Shown: piece after piece, positions 1 to 9,757 of the stretch
How positions within the stretch are numbered: the stretch's first letter is position 1
How the letters are laid out: every line of letters starts with the position of its first letter
Source: a bacterium
GTDB taxonomy: Bacteria > Electryoneota > Electryoneia > Electryoneales > Electryoneaceae
Assembly (NCBI GenBank): GCA_028278125.1
Contig: JANQEY010000218.1
Span: 1 to 10,692 of the forward strand
DNA length: 10,692 bases
Reading direction: 5' to 3'
Position numbers and translations under genes: made by a program
Notes under the pieces: generated by a model
Databases searched by the model: none
What the model saw: only the letters and a program-made list of their open reading frames with translations
What the model was told of the DNA's origin: nothing

Positions 1-1
1 G

Positions 2-607
2 GGACAGCCTTCTGTTTATCACCTGATGATTGGCGCTGCCGAACCTAAGAGCACCGTTGTCCATACTGAAATAGCTTACCTGGATATTGTACCGTCGGAT
101 ATTACCCTTGTTGGGGCGGAAATTGAATTGGTTCAAATCGAGAACCGTGAACATGCATTAAGAAATTCAGCAGCAAAACTTTTTTCCAAATATGATTATG
201 TATTGATAGACAACCCTCCAAGTCTTGGCTTGATAACTTTAAACTCTCTGACTGCAGCAGATAGTGTATTAATACCTATCCAGTGCGAATATTACGCCCT
301 AGAAGGTTTAAGCCAGTTATTGAGGACGATAGGGCTGGTTCAAACGCATCTGAATCCAAGGCTCCAAGTTGAGGGTGCTGTTTTAACGATGTATGACAAC
401 CGTCTTAACCTTGCACGACAGGTTGCTGGCGATATAAAAACTCATTTTGATGGAAGAATATTCGATTCTGTTATTTACCGTAATGTTCGCTTAAGCGAAG
501 CTCCCAGTTTTGGAAAACCGATCTTGTTGTATGATGTAACCTGCCGTGGGGCAGAAAACTATCTATCACTGGCAGAGGAGATTCTGGTTCATGACAGCGC
601 GGCCTAA
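2..607 (+). CDS. parA: ParA/Soj chromosome-partitioning ATPase, 5'-truncated by window edge
   Basis: ParA-type deviant Walker ATPase that works with ParB in chromosome segregation, as a nucleoid-bound ATP-dependent dimer. The open frame reaches the left window edge (first whole codon at base 2). The ATG at 26 is internal, because the preceding codons (GQPSVYHL) continue the normal ParA alignment. The P-loop KGGxGKT segment therefore lies upstream, outside the window. Visible family signatures are LDIVPSDITLVGAEIEL, the Walker B-like region VLIDNPPSLGLITLNSLTAAD, IQCEYYALEGLSQL, and RNVRLSEAPSFGKPILLYD near the C-terminus. About 201 residues are present of the usual 255-270. The residue after the Walker B aspartate is Asn where Cys or Thr is common. 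The stop codon lies 17 bases inside parB, the usual parA-parB arrangement. Family assignment is secure. Confidence 0.96.
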   Translation, partial: GQPSVYHLMIGAAEPKSTVVHTEIAYLDIVPSDITLVGAEIELVQIENREHALRNSAAKLFSKYDYVLIDNPPSLGLITLNSLTAADSVLIPIQCEYYALEGLSQLLRTIGLVQTHLNPRLQVEGAVLTMYDNRLNLARQVAGDIKTHFDGRIFDSVIYRNVRLSEAPSFGKPILLYDVTCRGAENYLSLAEEILVHDSAA

Positions 608-1466
608 GGGTGGTTTAGGTAGGGGTCTCTCAGCGTTGATACCGGGTGCTGAGGTTGACGGTCGTCCTGCGGCGACGATAGAACTCGAAATAGCCCAGAT
701 ATTGACCCAACCTGATCAGCCAAGAAGAACATTTTCTCCCCAACCACTGGAAGAGCTAGTGCAGTCTATCAAGGCCCAGGGTGTTCTTCAGCCACTACTG
801 GTAACCCCCCGTGAAGGAAAATACCTGCTTGTTGCCGGTGAACGTCGCCTTAGAGCAGCAAAAGCGGCTGACCTGTTCAAAGTACCCTGCCGTATCCTCG
901 AGAACCTCAATGATGTTCAGATCCTGGAGATTTCTCTTGTGGAAAACCTCCAGCGAGAGGATCTGAACCCTATTGAACTTGCTGAAGGGTACCGTCGCCT
1001 TGTTGATGATATAGGTCTGAACCATGAAGAGGTTGCGCTGAAGGTTGGTAAAGACCGTGTAACGATTACAAATACACTACGATTGCTTAAACTTCCTCAA
1101 CCAGTTAAGGAAATGGTGCTGTCAGGAAGCCTCTCTTCCGGCCACGCAAGAGCGCTGCTAGGAATTAAGAGTGATAACGACAAAGTAGAAATCGCTCATA
1201 ACTCTGTCAGTAATGGATTGTCTGTTCGAGAGTTGGAAAAACTTATCCAGGTATTAAATCAGAATTCAAAGAAAAAAAGAACTAAAAAAGTTTCATCACA
1301 GGATATCCTGGCTCGGGATACCGCGAAAAAGCTTGAAGAAAACCTAGGAATGCAGGTAAAGATCTCGCATAAAAACCCAGGAGGAAAGCTTACCATTCAC
1401 TATACCGATCTTGACGAACTCGATCGACTGATACTCCTGCTTCAACGACGAACTTCCAGGGATTAA
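591..1466 (+). CDS. parB: ParB/Spo0J chromosome-partitioning protein (parS-binding CTPase)
   Basis: Centromere-binding partner of ParA. It loads at parS, slides as a CTP-dependent clamp and stimulates ParA ATPase. The predicted protein has 291 residues, normal for chromosomal ParB. Domains in order: N-terminal ParA-interacting segment GGLGRGLSALIPG (7-19); ParB/Srx CTP-binding domain with the GERRLRAA motif (83-90) and ENLQRE box (118-123); helix-turn-helix around 145-169; a Lys-rich linker; and a C-terminal dimerisation domain ending in a Leu-rich helix. I chose the ATG at 591 over a GTG at 546. The extra 15 residues from the GTG do not look like ParB, the MTARPKGGLGRGLSAL start is typical, and GAGGAG sits 10 bases upstream. 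It overlaps parA by 17 bases, and its stop shares one base with the glnD ATG (TAATG). Confidence 0.97.
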   Translation: MTARPKGGLGRGLSALIPGAEVDGRPAATIELEIAQILTQPDQPRRTFSPQPLEELVQSIKAQGVLQPLLVTPREGKYLLVAGERRLRAAKAADLFKVPCRILENLNDVQILEISLVENLQREDLNPIELAEGYRRLVDDIGLNHEEVALKVGKDRVTITNTLRLLKLPQPVKEMVLSGSLSSGHARALLGIKSDNDKVEIAHNSVSNGLSVRELEKLIQVLNQNSKKKRTKKVSSQDILARDTAKKLEENLGMQVKISHKNPGGKLTIHYTDLDELDRLILLLQRRTSRD

Positions 1467-4021
1467 TGTCTCCCCTTGAACTACCCGGTAGTGGTATTCA
1501 ATCTGCACTCCTGAGAACAGCAGAAGCTGATAAAACCCTTCGATACCTTCTTAGAAAACATAAAACTCATGCCCACAATATTGCCATCCTTGGTGTTGGT
1601 GGTTACGGCAGAAGTGATAATACACTGCGAAGTGACCTGGACTTGATCATCCTATTCAGGGAAGATATTGCTGATCATGAAGATGCTCTCAAGAACCTGG
1701 TAAAGGGTTTATGGGACTATAAGTGGGTACCGGCACAATCTTTAGTGTCTCTTGAGGAAATAAACGCCGATTTACTTGCGATACCCGACAGGGCTTCCGC
1801 AATTCTCGAATCAAGGTTAATCTGGGGCGACACAAAACTTGTAGAAGATCTTGAAAAAAAATTGAACCGACTGTTTAATATTGACGTATGGGCAAAATTT
1901 ATAAACCTGAAGTATGATGAGTATTTAGTCAGACGGAAAAAATACGGTGAAGTCGTAAGGGTTATCGAGCCACATCTAAAATCACAGGTCGGGGGACTAA
2001 GGGATCTTCATCATGTCTACTGGATAGAACGAGCACGAATTGCGCTGGATGGTAAATGGTCTGTCGGACACAGAAGAACTTCTTCAATAAGTTCATTTAT
2101 CAACAGGATGAAATCAGCTGATTATCTCGATTTATTTGAAAGAAACGATATCCTTTCAGCGTTTGATTTAATGCTCAGATGTAGAGAAGCATTAAGAAGG
2201 ATCACCAAACGTGAGGAAGATATTCTTACCGTAGAACGTCAGCCGGAGATTGGAAAAATCCTGGGTTTTGAAGATAATCAAACTACTGTGATGAAGCAGT
2301 TGATGCGGTCAGTCTCCGGTTCAATGGAAAAAATATCCCGGTTTTCTGAAGAATTTGGATCAGTTCTTACAACTTTCCCATCGAAATCGAAGAAGCCGAG
2401 GCAACAATGTAAACTGTTACCGGGTTCAAAAATTTCTAATCACCGTCTTTTCCTGGATCTGGATCACTGTGAAGAGTTGAGTAAATCCCCATCTTTATTG
2501 CTTAATTTGAGTGAGTTTTGTTATGAAAATAGAATTATTCTTTCAGGAGAATCAAGGCATAAATTACGGCGAGAAATACAACGCTACTGGTTAAATAGAG
2601 ATGATATAGGAGAATGGCATAAACCAATAAAAGAATTGATAGCTAATAAAAGAGGTGTTGGAAGTAGGTTGCGGTGGCTGAATGATATAGACGCTATACA
2701 TCCCTGGCTACCTGAATGGAGGGAGGTATACGGTCTGACAACTGGAAGTTATTACCATACTTACCTGGTCGATGAACACACTTTGAGGGCTATTGAGGGA
2801 TTAGATGAGCTGCCTGGAAACGGTCCTGAAGGATTGCCGCAATCACTATGGAATAAATTTCAGCAACGTGAATGGATCTACGCGGGTATTCTTTTCCATG
2901 ATATAGCAAAAGGTTTTGAGGGCGATCATTCGGAAGAGGGTGAACGAATCGCGGAAAATGCATTAACCAGGCTTGGCTTTGTTGATATGATTGAACCTGT
3001 TACAATGCTTGTGAGGATGCACCTTATGATGGAGCAGGTCGCATTTAGACGGGATGCTTCCGATCCAGATAATGTTATGTCCTTTGCGAACCAGGTGAAA
3101 AATACCGATTTACTGGGAGCTTTATATATTCTTACGGTTTGCGACCTCAGAGCTGTAAGCAGAGGTGTCTGGACCGAATGGAAAGGCAGACTGTTATCCG
3201 AATTGTACCTCTCTACTCGTGACTGGTTCAAGCTCGGGCCATATTCGCTTGAGCCTTCGGTTGATGAGGAAGCCCATGTAGTAGCACAATTGATGGAGTA
3301 CGGTGAAGAGAGGGAATATCGAGCAAAACGTTTCCTTGAGCAGATGAGGGTTGAATACAGGCGGGTAGTTCCGGCAAAAGAGGTCGCGCAACATTTCGAA
3401 GTGGTAGAAGAAATAGAATCCGGCACACCATTCAGATGGTTGATTTTGCAGGAGAGCGGGTATGTTATCCTGACAATAATCACTCGTGACAGGATAGGAC
3501 TGTTAGCAAATATAGTAGGAATGCTCGTATCGCAGGGAATTGGAATCAGGGAAGCAAGGATTTTCACTCGTGAAGATGGCATAGTGATAGATCGTTTCAG
3601 AGCAGAAGATATTATGCCTGATGGAGTTCCTTTTGCTGAAAGGCTGAACAAAATCCATAAATTATGGGATGATGTTGTATCTGGTGATGTGAAACTTGAA
3701 CAATTGATTGAAAACCAGCGAAAAAGAAGGACCATAATCCCGAAACGGATGGCTGTTGTTGAATCTGAAGTCCATTTTAATCGCACGGAAAATGGCTGGA
3801 TCGTTGACGTGAGTGGCCCTGATAGCACCGGCTTACTTTATAAACTCTGCAGGGAATTTTCAGCCAGTCAGCTTGATGTTCGTGCGGCAAGAGTAACTGG
3901 AAGAATTGATGGTATACATGATTCATTTCTCCTCAATGATGACGAGGGGATCCTTGATAGTAAAAGCGTGAGGCGGAAACTGGTCAACAGGTTGGAAGAG
4001 GTCATCAGTGAACAGGTATAG
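1466..4021 (+). CDS. glnD: PII protein uridylyltransferase / uridylyl-removing enzyme GlnD
   Basis: Bifunctional nitrogen sensor. It uridylylates PII signalling proteins (GlnB/GlnK) when glutamine is low and removes UMP when glutamine is high. The 851-residue protein has the full domain order. The nucleotidyltransferase domain has GGYGR (45-49) and the metal-binding pair D57/D59, with the same 12-residue spacing as in E. coli. The conserved HLKSQVGGLRDLHHVYW segment follows. The HD hydrolase domain has H438, H478-D479 in LFHDIAKG, and H488. Two C-terminal ACT domains lie at about 666-735 and 778-850. The N-terminus before GGYGR is about 48 residues shorter than in E. coli, and no earlier start codon extends this frame. 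Both catalytic centres look intact, so both activities are predicted. The start overlaps the parB stop by one base, and the 3' end overlaps the next gene by 14. No PII gene is in the window. Confidence 0.93.
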   Translation: MSPLELPGSGIQSALLRTAEADKTLRYLLRKHKTHAHNIAILGVGGYGRSDNTLRSDLDLIILFREDIADHEDALKNLVKGLWDYKWVPAQSLVSLEEINADLLAIPDRASAILESRLIWGDTKLVEDLEKKLNRLFNIDVWAKFINLKYDEYLVRRKKYGEVVRVIEPHLKSQVGGLRDLHHVYWIERARIALDGKWSVGHRRTSSISSFINRMKSADYLDLFERNDILSAFDLMLRCREALRRITKREEDILTVERQPEIGKILGFEDNQTTVMKQLMRSVSGSMEKISRFSEEFGSVLTTFPSKSKKPRQQCKLLPGSKISNHRLFLDLDHCEELSKSPSLLLNLSEFCYENRIILSGESRHKLRREIQRYWLNRDDIGEWHKPIKELIANKRGVGSRLRWLNDIDAIHPWLPEWREVYGLTTGSYYHTYLVDEHTLRAIEGLDELPGNGPEGLPQSLWNKFQQREWIYAGILFHDIAKGFEGDHSEEGERIAENALTRLGFVDMIEPVTMLVRMHLMMEQVAFRRDASDPDNVMSFANQVKNTDLLGALYILTVCDLRAVSRGVWTEWKGRLLSELYLSTRDWFKLGPYSLEPSVDEEAHVVAQLMEYGEEREYRAKRFLEQMRVEYRRVVPAKEVAQHFEVVEEIESGTPFRWLILQESGYVILTIITRDRIGLLANIVGMLVSQGIGIREARIFTREDGIVIDRFRAEDIMPDGVPFAERLNKIHKLWDDVVSGDVKLEQLIENQRKRRTIIPKRMAVVESEVHFNRTENGWIVDVSGPDSTGLLYKLCREFSASQLDVRAARVTGRIDGIHDSFLLNDDEGILDSKSVRRKLVNRLEEVISEQV

Positions 4022-4553
4022 GTCATATCCTGCACTCATTATAATCCTGGTAATTGCCGTATTATGCGGTTGCGCTGTATTTAAGCCTTCGCCAATCTAT
4101 AACAGGGACAAATCGTCAACAACAAGATCTTCGAAAAGTTCAGGAAAGACAAAGGTATCCGAAGAGTATAAAAGCCTTTCGTCATCTGACAAGCTTGAGA
4201 AAGAAGTCCAGAACTGGTGGGGTACACCCTATGCATGGGGTGGAACTTTAAAGGGATGGGGAGTAGACTGTTCTGCATATGTACAATCCGTGATGAAGAG
4301 TGTATATGGAATTAACATTCCGCGCACGTCAAGACAGCAGTACCAATATGGGAAATCAGTATCCAGGGGATCCCTTAAAAGGGGTGATCTTGTATTCTTC
4401 GATATCTCCGGCAAGGGAGTATCGCATGTGGGGATATATCTTGGAAATGGAGTATTTACACATGCTTCGAATAGTGACGGTGTTACACTGGATAAACTCA
4501 GCAACAGTTATTATAAAAAGAGGTATGTTGGTGCCCGCCGAGTTGTAAAATAA
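4008..4553 (+). CDS. NlpC/P60-family cell-wall peptidase, predicted lipoprotein
   Basis: Predicted secreted cysteine peptidase of the NlpC/P60 family, which typically cleaves peptidoglycan stem peptides (often D-Glu-meso-DAP bonds). The protein has 181 residues. Residues 1-22 form a signal peptide: Arg-containing n-region, hydrophobic core LIIILVIAVL, and lipobox L-C-G-C with lipidated Cys22. Ala at +2 would favour the outer membrane by E. coli rules. A Ser/Lys-rich linker (about 27-60) leads to the peptidase domain, with catalytic C88 in VDCSAYVQ, H140 in VSHVGIYLG and third residue H152 in FTHASNSDG. The Spr/MepS/NlpC-like size and layout suggest an endopeptidase, but the exact bond is not readable. 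The GTG at 4008 is preferred because it gives the complete signal peptide, with GGAAGAGG six bases upstream. It overlaps glnD by 14 bases, suggesting coupled translation. Confidence 0.9.
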   Translation: MNRYRSYPALIIILVIAVLCGCAVFKPSPIYNRDKSSTTRSSKSSGKTKVSEEYKSLSSSDKLEKEVQNWWGTPYAWGGTLKGWGVDCSAYVQSVMKSVYGINIPRTSRQQYQYGKSVSRGSLKRGDLVFFDISGKGVSHVGIYLGNGVFTHASNSDGVTLDKLSNSYYKKRYVGARRVVK

Positions 4554-4629
4554 TGGTTGATCTTTACACTTGCCCCTAATCACTCAATTACGCTACATTC
4601 AAAATCTTGATTTAAAGATTCTATAAATG

Positions 4630-6764
<2,135 letters not shown>

Positions 6765-6817
6765 AAAAAGTTTTAATATATAAGAATTGATCAGTAAACA
6801 GTTTCAAGGAGTTAATT

Positions 6818-7381
6818 ATGGCCACGACGGCCGATTTTCGTAACGGAATGGTCATCAGGTTCAGGAATGAGCTTTACTCGATAGAGTATTTTCAGCATGT
6901 AAAACCGGGAAAAGGCGGTGCATTCGTAAGGACTAAGCTGAAAAATGTCCTCACAGGCCGTGTTATTGAGAATACTTTCCGTGCCGGTGAAAAAGTTGAT
7001 GATGTCAGGCTTACGGCACGCCAGATGCAATACCTTTACCAGGATGGCGAACAGCATGTGTTTATGGAAGGTGAAACCTACGAACAGTTTTCCCTGGAAC
7101 CTTCATTGCTAGGTGATCATACGATTAAATATTTAAAAGAGGGCATTGAATACAAAGTGTTGTTTGATGGATCCAATCCGTTGGTAGTTGAGGTTCCGTT
7201 TTTCCTGGAACTTGAAATAGTGGAGACGGAACCGGGTGTCAAGGGTGATACGGTTTCATCGACAACCAAGGCTGCAACCCTGGAAACAGGGGCGGTGGTC
7301 CAGGTTCCTCTTTTTGTTGAGCAAGGTGAAATAGTTAAAGTTGATACACGTATCAACGAGTATCTGGAACGAGTAAAGTAG
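6818..7381 (+). CDS. efp: Translation elongation factor P (EF-P)
   Basis: Binds between the P and E sites of stalled ribosomes and promotes peptide-bond formation at polyproline stretches. It has 187 residues, the usual length. The N-terminal KOW-like domain carries the tip loop HVKPGKGGAF with K32, the position modified in K-type EF-Ps (beta-lysylation in E. coli, 5-aminopentanol in Bacillus). Two OB domains follow, the last with the EF-P signature TKAATLETGAVVQVPLFV and the terminal NEYLERV. The residue is Lys, so the Arg-rhamnose (EarP) type is excluded. Which modification applies cannot be told, as no modifying enzyme is in the window. AAGGAG at 6806-6811, six bases before the ATG, fixes the start. 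It begins 53 bases after ligA and stands first in an efp-accB-accC block common in bacteria. Confidence 0.98.
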   Translation: MATTADFRNGMVIRFRNELYSIEYFQHVKPGKGGAFVRTKLKNVLTGRVIENTFRAGEKVDDVRLTARQMQYLYQDGEQHVFMEGETYEQFSLEPSLLGDHTIKYLKEGIEYKVLFDGSNPLVVEVPFFLELEIVETEPGVKGDTVSSTTKAATLETGAVVQVPLFVEQGEIVKVDTRINEYLERVK

Positions 7382-7415
7382 ATATTTTGGATAATACAAA
7401 TAGTAAAAATAAACC

Positions 7416-7428
7416 GGAGTCCACTATG
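7416..7428 (+). promoter_or_regulatory. Ribosome binding site that decides the accB start
   Basis: GGAG at 7416-7419 is six bases upstream of the ATG at 7426. The competing in-frame TTG at 7387, five bases after the efp stop, has no comparable site upstream. This supports initiation at 7426. Confidence 0.65.
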
Positions 7429-7914
7429 GAGTGGTCAGAAGTTCGGAGATTAGTCAGGTTAGTTGAGAAGAGTGAAATCCAGGAATTAGAACTGGAGCGT
7501 GAAGGGACACGCATCAGAATCAGCAAGCCTGCTCCTGTATTTACGGGAACACAACAGATCGCAATACCGCAACCCGCACAAATTCCGATGCCGACAGCTG
7601 CACCTGAACCGGGACAGGCTGCATCACCTGGTGCACCAGCAGCAGCTGAACAAGCGGAGAAGAAGGGGAATTACCATGAAGTAAAATCCCCAATGGTTGG
7701 TACATTCTACCGCGCACCAGCCCCAGATGCTGATCCGTATGTGCAGGTTGGCGACATGGTTTCGCATGGACAGACGCTTTGTATTGTTGAAGCCATGAAG
7801 TTGATGAATGAAATCGAATCAGACGTTGCTGGCAGAGTTGTTGAAATTGTTTGCCAGAATGAAGAGCCGGTCGAATTTGGCCAGGTATTGTTCTTAATCG
7901 ATCCAAAGGGGTAA
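7426..7914 (+). CDS. accB: Biotin carboxyl carrier protein of acetyl-CoA carboxylase (BCCP)
   Basis: Carries CO2 on biotin between biotin carboxylase and carboxyltransferase in the first step of fatty acid synthesis. From the ATG at 7426 it has 162 residues. Residues 1-36 form the usual N-terminal helix and strand ([20 protein letters not shown]). An Ala/Pro/Gln-rich flexible linker follows (about 37-80). The biotinyl domain has the EAMKLMNEI motif with biotin-accepting K125, plus [13 protein letters not shown] at its start. A TTG at 7387 would add 13 polar residues unlike the family. The ATG has a better ribosome binding site and gives the classical N-terminus. It lies 44 bases after efp and one base before accC, so it is almost certainly co-expressed with accC. 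Biotin ligase is not in this window. Confidence 0.97.
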   Translation: MEWSEVRRLVRLVEKSEIQELELEREGTRIRISKPAPVFTGTQQIAIPQPAQIPMPTAAPEPGQAASPGAPAAAEQAEKKGNYHEVKSPMVGTFYRAPAPDADPYVQVGDMVSHGQTLCIVEAMKLMNEIESDVAGRVVEIVCQNEEPVEFGQVLFLIDPKG

Positions 7915-7915
7915 C

Positions 7916-9268
7916 GTGTTTTCTAAAATTTTGATTGCGAATCGAGGCGAAATTGCGTTACGCGTTATCCGGGCTTGTCGTGAGATGGGAATCTCCACAG
8001 TTGCAGTTTACAGCCAGGCAGATGCGGATTCTCTACATGTTCGTTTCGCCGATGAGGCTGTTTGCATAGGACCGCCATCCTCTGCCAATAGCTATCTTGA
8101 CTATAAACGGATTATTGCCGCGGCAGAAATTTCAGGTGCTGAAGCTGTTCATCCAGGTTATGGATTCCTGGCTGAGAATGCTGAGTTTGCTGAAATCTGC
8201 GGCGAAAGCAATCTTACGTTTATTGGTCCACGTCCTGAGTCAATTACCCGTATGGGTGATAAGGCCCTCGCCAAAACCACGATGAAAGAGGCTGGTGTTC
8301 CCGTAACACCTGGATCTGAGGGTGCTGTTAACGGCCTTGCTGAAGCAAAAAAGATTGCTGATAAGATTGGTTATCCAATTATCTTGAAAGCGAGTGCCGG
8401 CGGTGGTGGACGGGGTATGAGAGTAGCTAATGCTCCAGATGCACTTGAATCAGCGTATGAACTGGCACGTGCTGAAGCTGAAGCGGGATTCTCCAATCCT
8501 GAACTTTACCTGGAAAAATATATTACCGAGCCTCGCCATATTGAGGTACAGGTGTTGGGAGATACTTTCGGGAATGTTATCCACCTCGGAGAACGTGACT
8601 GTTCCATTCAACGCCGCCACCAGAAACTCGTTGAAGAGAGTCCTTCACCGGCAGTAACTCCGGAACTCCGTGAAAAACTTGGTCAAGCGGCTGTCCTTGG
8701 ATCAAAGAATGTTGACTATGTTGGCGCTGGAACCATGGAATTTCTTCTTGACACCGATGGCAGTTTCTACTTCATGGAGATGAATACCCGTATCCAGGTA
8801 GAACATCCTGTAACCGAGATGGTGACTGGTGTAGATCTTATTCGTGAACAGATTAAGATCGCCGGTGGCAAGAAATTAAAGATCAAGCAGAAAGACATTA
8901 AGTTCCGGGGTCACGCGATCGAGTGTAGAATCAACGCAGAAAACCCGGACAGGAATTTCCTTCCGGCGCCGGGTTTGATCGAAACATTCCATATGCCCGG
9001 TGGTTTTGGTGTCAGGGTAGACAGTCATGCTTACGATGGATATAAAATCCCACCAAATTATGATTCATTGATTGCCAAGATGATCGTTTATGGTGATGAC
9101 AGGTTGGAAACAATCAGTCGCGCAAGACGTGCCCTGGAAGAATTCATTGTAGAAGGCATTCCGACAACCATTCCATTCCACCTGCGTGTTATGGATAACG
9201 AAGCATTTATAAAAGGTGATTTTTCTACACGGTTTATCGAAGAGTGGATGTCTGGCGATAACAACTAG
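7916..9268 (+). CDS. accC: Biotin carboxylase subunit of acetyl-CoA carboxylase
   Basis: ATP-dependent carboxylation of the biotin on AccB using bicarbonate. The 450-residue length is typical of stand-alone AccC, without fused carrier or transferase domains. Visible motifs are the N-terminal [32 protein letters not shown]-grasp K158 followed by GGGGRGMR (162-169), [17 protein letters not shown], and catalytic E288/N290/R292 in [21 protein letters not shown] and FLPAPG follow in the C-terminal lobe. The start is GTG at 7916, one base after the accB stop. AAAGGGG ends just before the accB stop codon and serves as its ribosome binding site. The pairing suggests acetyl-CoA carboxylase rather than pyruvate or propionyl-CoA carboxylase, although AccC can be shared. 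The transferase genes accA and accD are not seen here. Confidence 0.97.
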   Translation: MFSKILIANRGEIALRVIRACREMGISTVAVYSQADADSLHVRFADEAVCIGPPSSANSYLDYKRIIAAAEISGAEAVHPGYGFLAENAEFAEICGESNLTFIGPRPESITRMGDKALAKTTMKEAGVPVTPGSEGAVNGLAEAKKIADKIGYPIILKASAGGGGRGMRVANAPDALESAYELARAEAEAGFSNPELYLEKYITEPRHIEVQVLGDTFGNVIHLGERDCSIQRRHQKLVEESPSPAVTPELREKLGQAAVLGSKNVDYVGAGTMEFLLDTDGSFYFMEMNTRIQVEHPVTEMVTGVDLIREQIKIAGGKKLKIKQKDIKFRGHAIECRINAENPDRNFLPAPGLIETFHMPGGFGVRVDSHAYDGYKIPPNYDSLIAKMIVYGDDRLETISRARRALEEFIVEGIPTTIPFHLRVMDNEAFIKGDFSTRFIEEWMSGDNN

Positions 9269-9283
9269 TTGATTCGGGGACTG

Positions 9284-9295
9284 AAGAATATTCTT
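9284..9295. promoter_or_regulatory. 12-bp perfect palindrome just upstream of gcvH
   Basis: AAGAATATTCTT is a perfect 12-base dyad in the 42-base gap between accC and gcvH. It ends one base before the AAAGGAG ribosome binding site. A dimeric repressor could bind there, or it may be chance: 12-base palindromes are expected roughly every 4 kb. No -10/-35 pair with correct spacing is evident in the gap. Confidence 0.2.
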
Positions 9296-9310
9296 TAAAG
9301 GAGAGCAAAG

Positions 9311-9691
9311 ATGTCAACCATTCCAAAAGATTTGAAGTACACTGAAGATCATGAGTGGATTAAGATTGAAGGTGATATCGCGGTAATAGGTATCACGGAT
9401 TATGCTCAAGGTGAATTGGGTGATATAGTTTTCCTGGAATTACCCGGTGAGGGAGATTCATTTTCACAGGGAGACGCCTTCGGATCAATTGAGGCGGTTA
9501 AAACGGTTGCTGATCTCTATGCCCCTGTCAGTGGTGAAATAGCTGGTGTTAATGAAAAACTTGAAGACACTCCCGAGCTGGTGAACCAGGATTCATACGG
9601 AGATGGCTGGTTGATCAAGTTAAAGATGAATAACACAGCTGAAACCGACGGCTTGATGGATGCTGAAACCTACGTGCAGCATATCGCTTAG
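9311..9691 (+). CDS. gcvH: Glycine cleavage system H protein
   Basis: Lipoyl carrier of the glycine cleavage system. It shuttles the methylamine group from glycine decarboxylase (P) to aminomethyltransferase (T) and is reoxidised by lipoamide dehydrogenase (L). The 126-residue length is normal. Family motifs are YTEDHEWI near the N-terminus, IGITDYAQGELGDIVFLELP, and the lipoylation motif GSIEAVKTVADLYAPVSG with lipoyl-accepting K64. NEKLEDTPELVNQDSYGDGW follows. AAAGGAG seven bases before the ATG fixes the start. It lies 42 bases after accC and 66 before gcvPA, with no convincing terminator on either side, so read-through from the efp-acc block is possible. Confidence 0.98.
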   Translation: MSTIPKDLKYTEDHEWIKIEGDIAVIGITDYAQGELGDIVFLELPGEGDSFSQGDAFGSIEAVKTVADLYAPVSGEIAGVNEKLEDTPELVNQDSYGDGWLIKLKMNNTAETDGLMDAETYVQHIA

Positions 9692-9757
9692 TTGATCGGC
9701 ATAATGAAATTATTTTGATTCAGTTTACTTTATTAATTAAGAATTGTCAGGATTGGA

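Noticed and set aside
546..590. GTG at 546 as a longer parB start
   Set aside because: It adds 15 residues unlike ParB and deeper overlap with parA. ATG 591 has a ribosome binding site and gives the canonical N-terminus.
2926..3828. Long minus-strand open frame (300 codons) inside glnD
   Set aside because: It mirrors the well-supported glnD coding frame, has a Ser/Ile/Thr-rich composition typical of antisense frames, and shows no recognisable motif.
4603..4620. AATCTT/AAGATT inverted repeat after the NlpC/P60 gene, as a terminator
   Set aside because: The stem is six base pairs with a single G-C pair, and no T-run follows. Too weak to call an intrinsic terminator.
7541..7906. Minus-strand open frame of 121 codons inside accB
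   Set aside because: Antisense shadow of the Ala/Pro-rich linker and biotinyl domain; Gln/His/Arg-rich with no family signature.
8466..8471. CACGTG core in accC as a parS site for the ParB encoded here
   Set aside because: The flanks (GG and CT) do not match the TGTTTCACGTGAAACA parS consensus, and no other parS-like 16-mer was seen in the window.
8577..8585. TTATCCACC, one mismatch from the DnaA box
   Set aside because: A single site inside the accC coding sequence with no cluster of boxes or AT-rich unwinding region. Not evidence of an origin, despite parAB in the window.
9715..9757. TTGATT and TTAATTAA in the gcvH-gcvPA gap as promoter or terminator
   Set aside because: No -10 element lies 16-18 bases from TTGATT, and the 8-base palindrome is too short and AT-rich to be a terminator.
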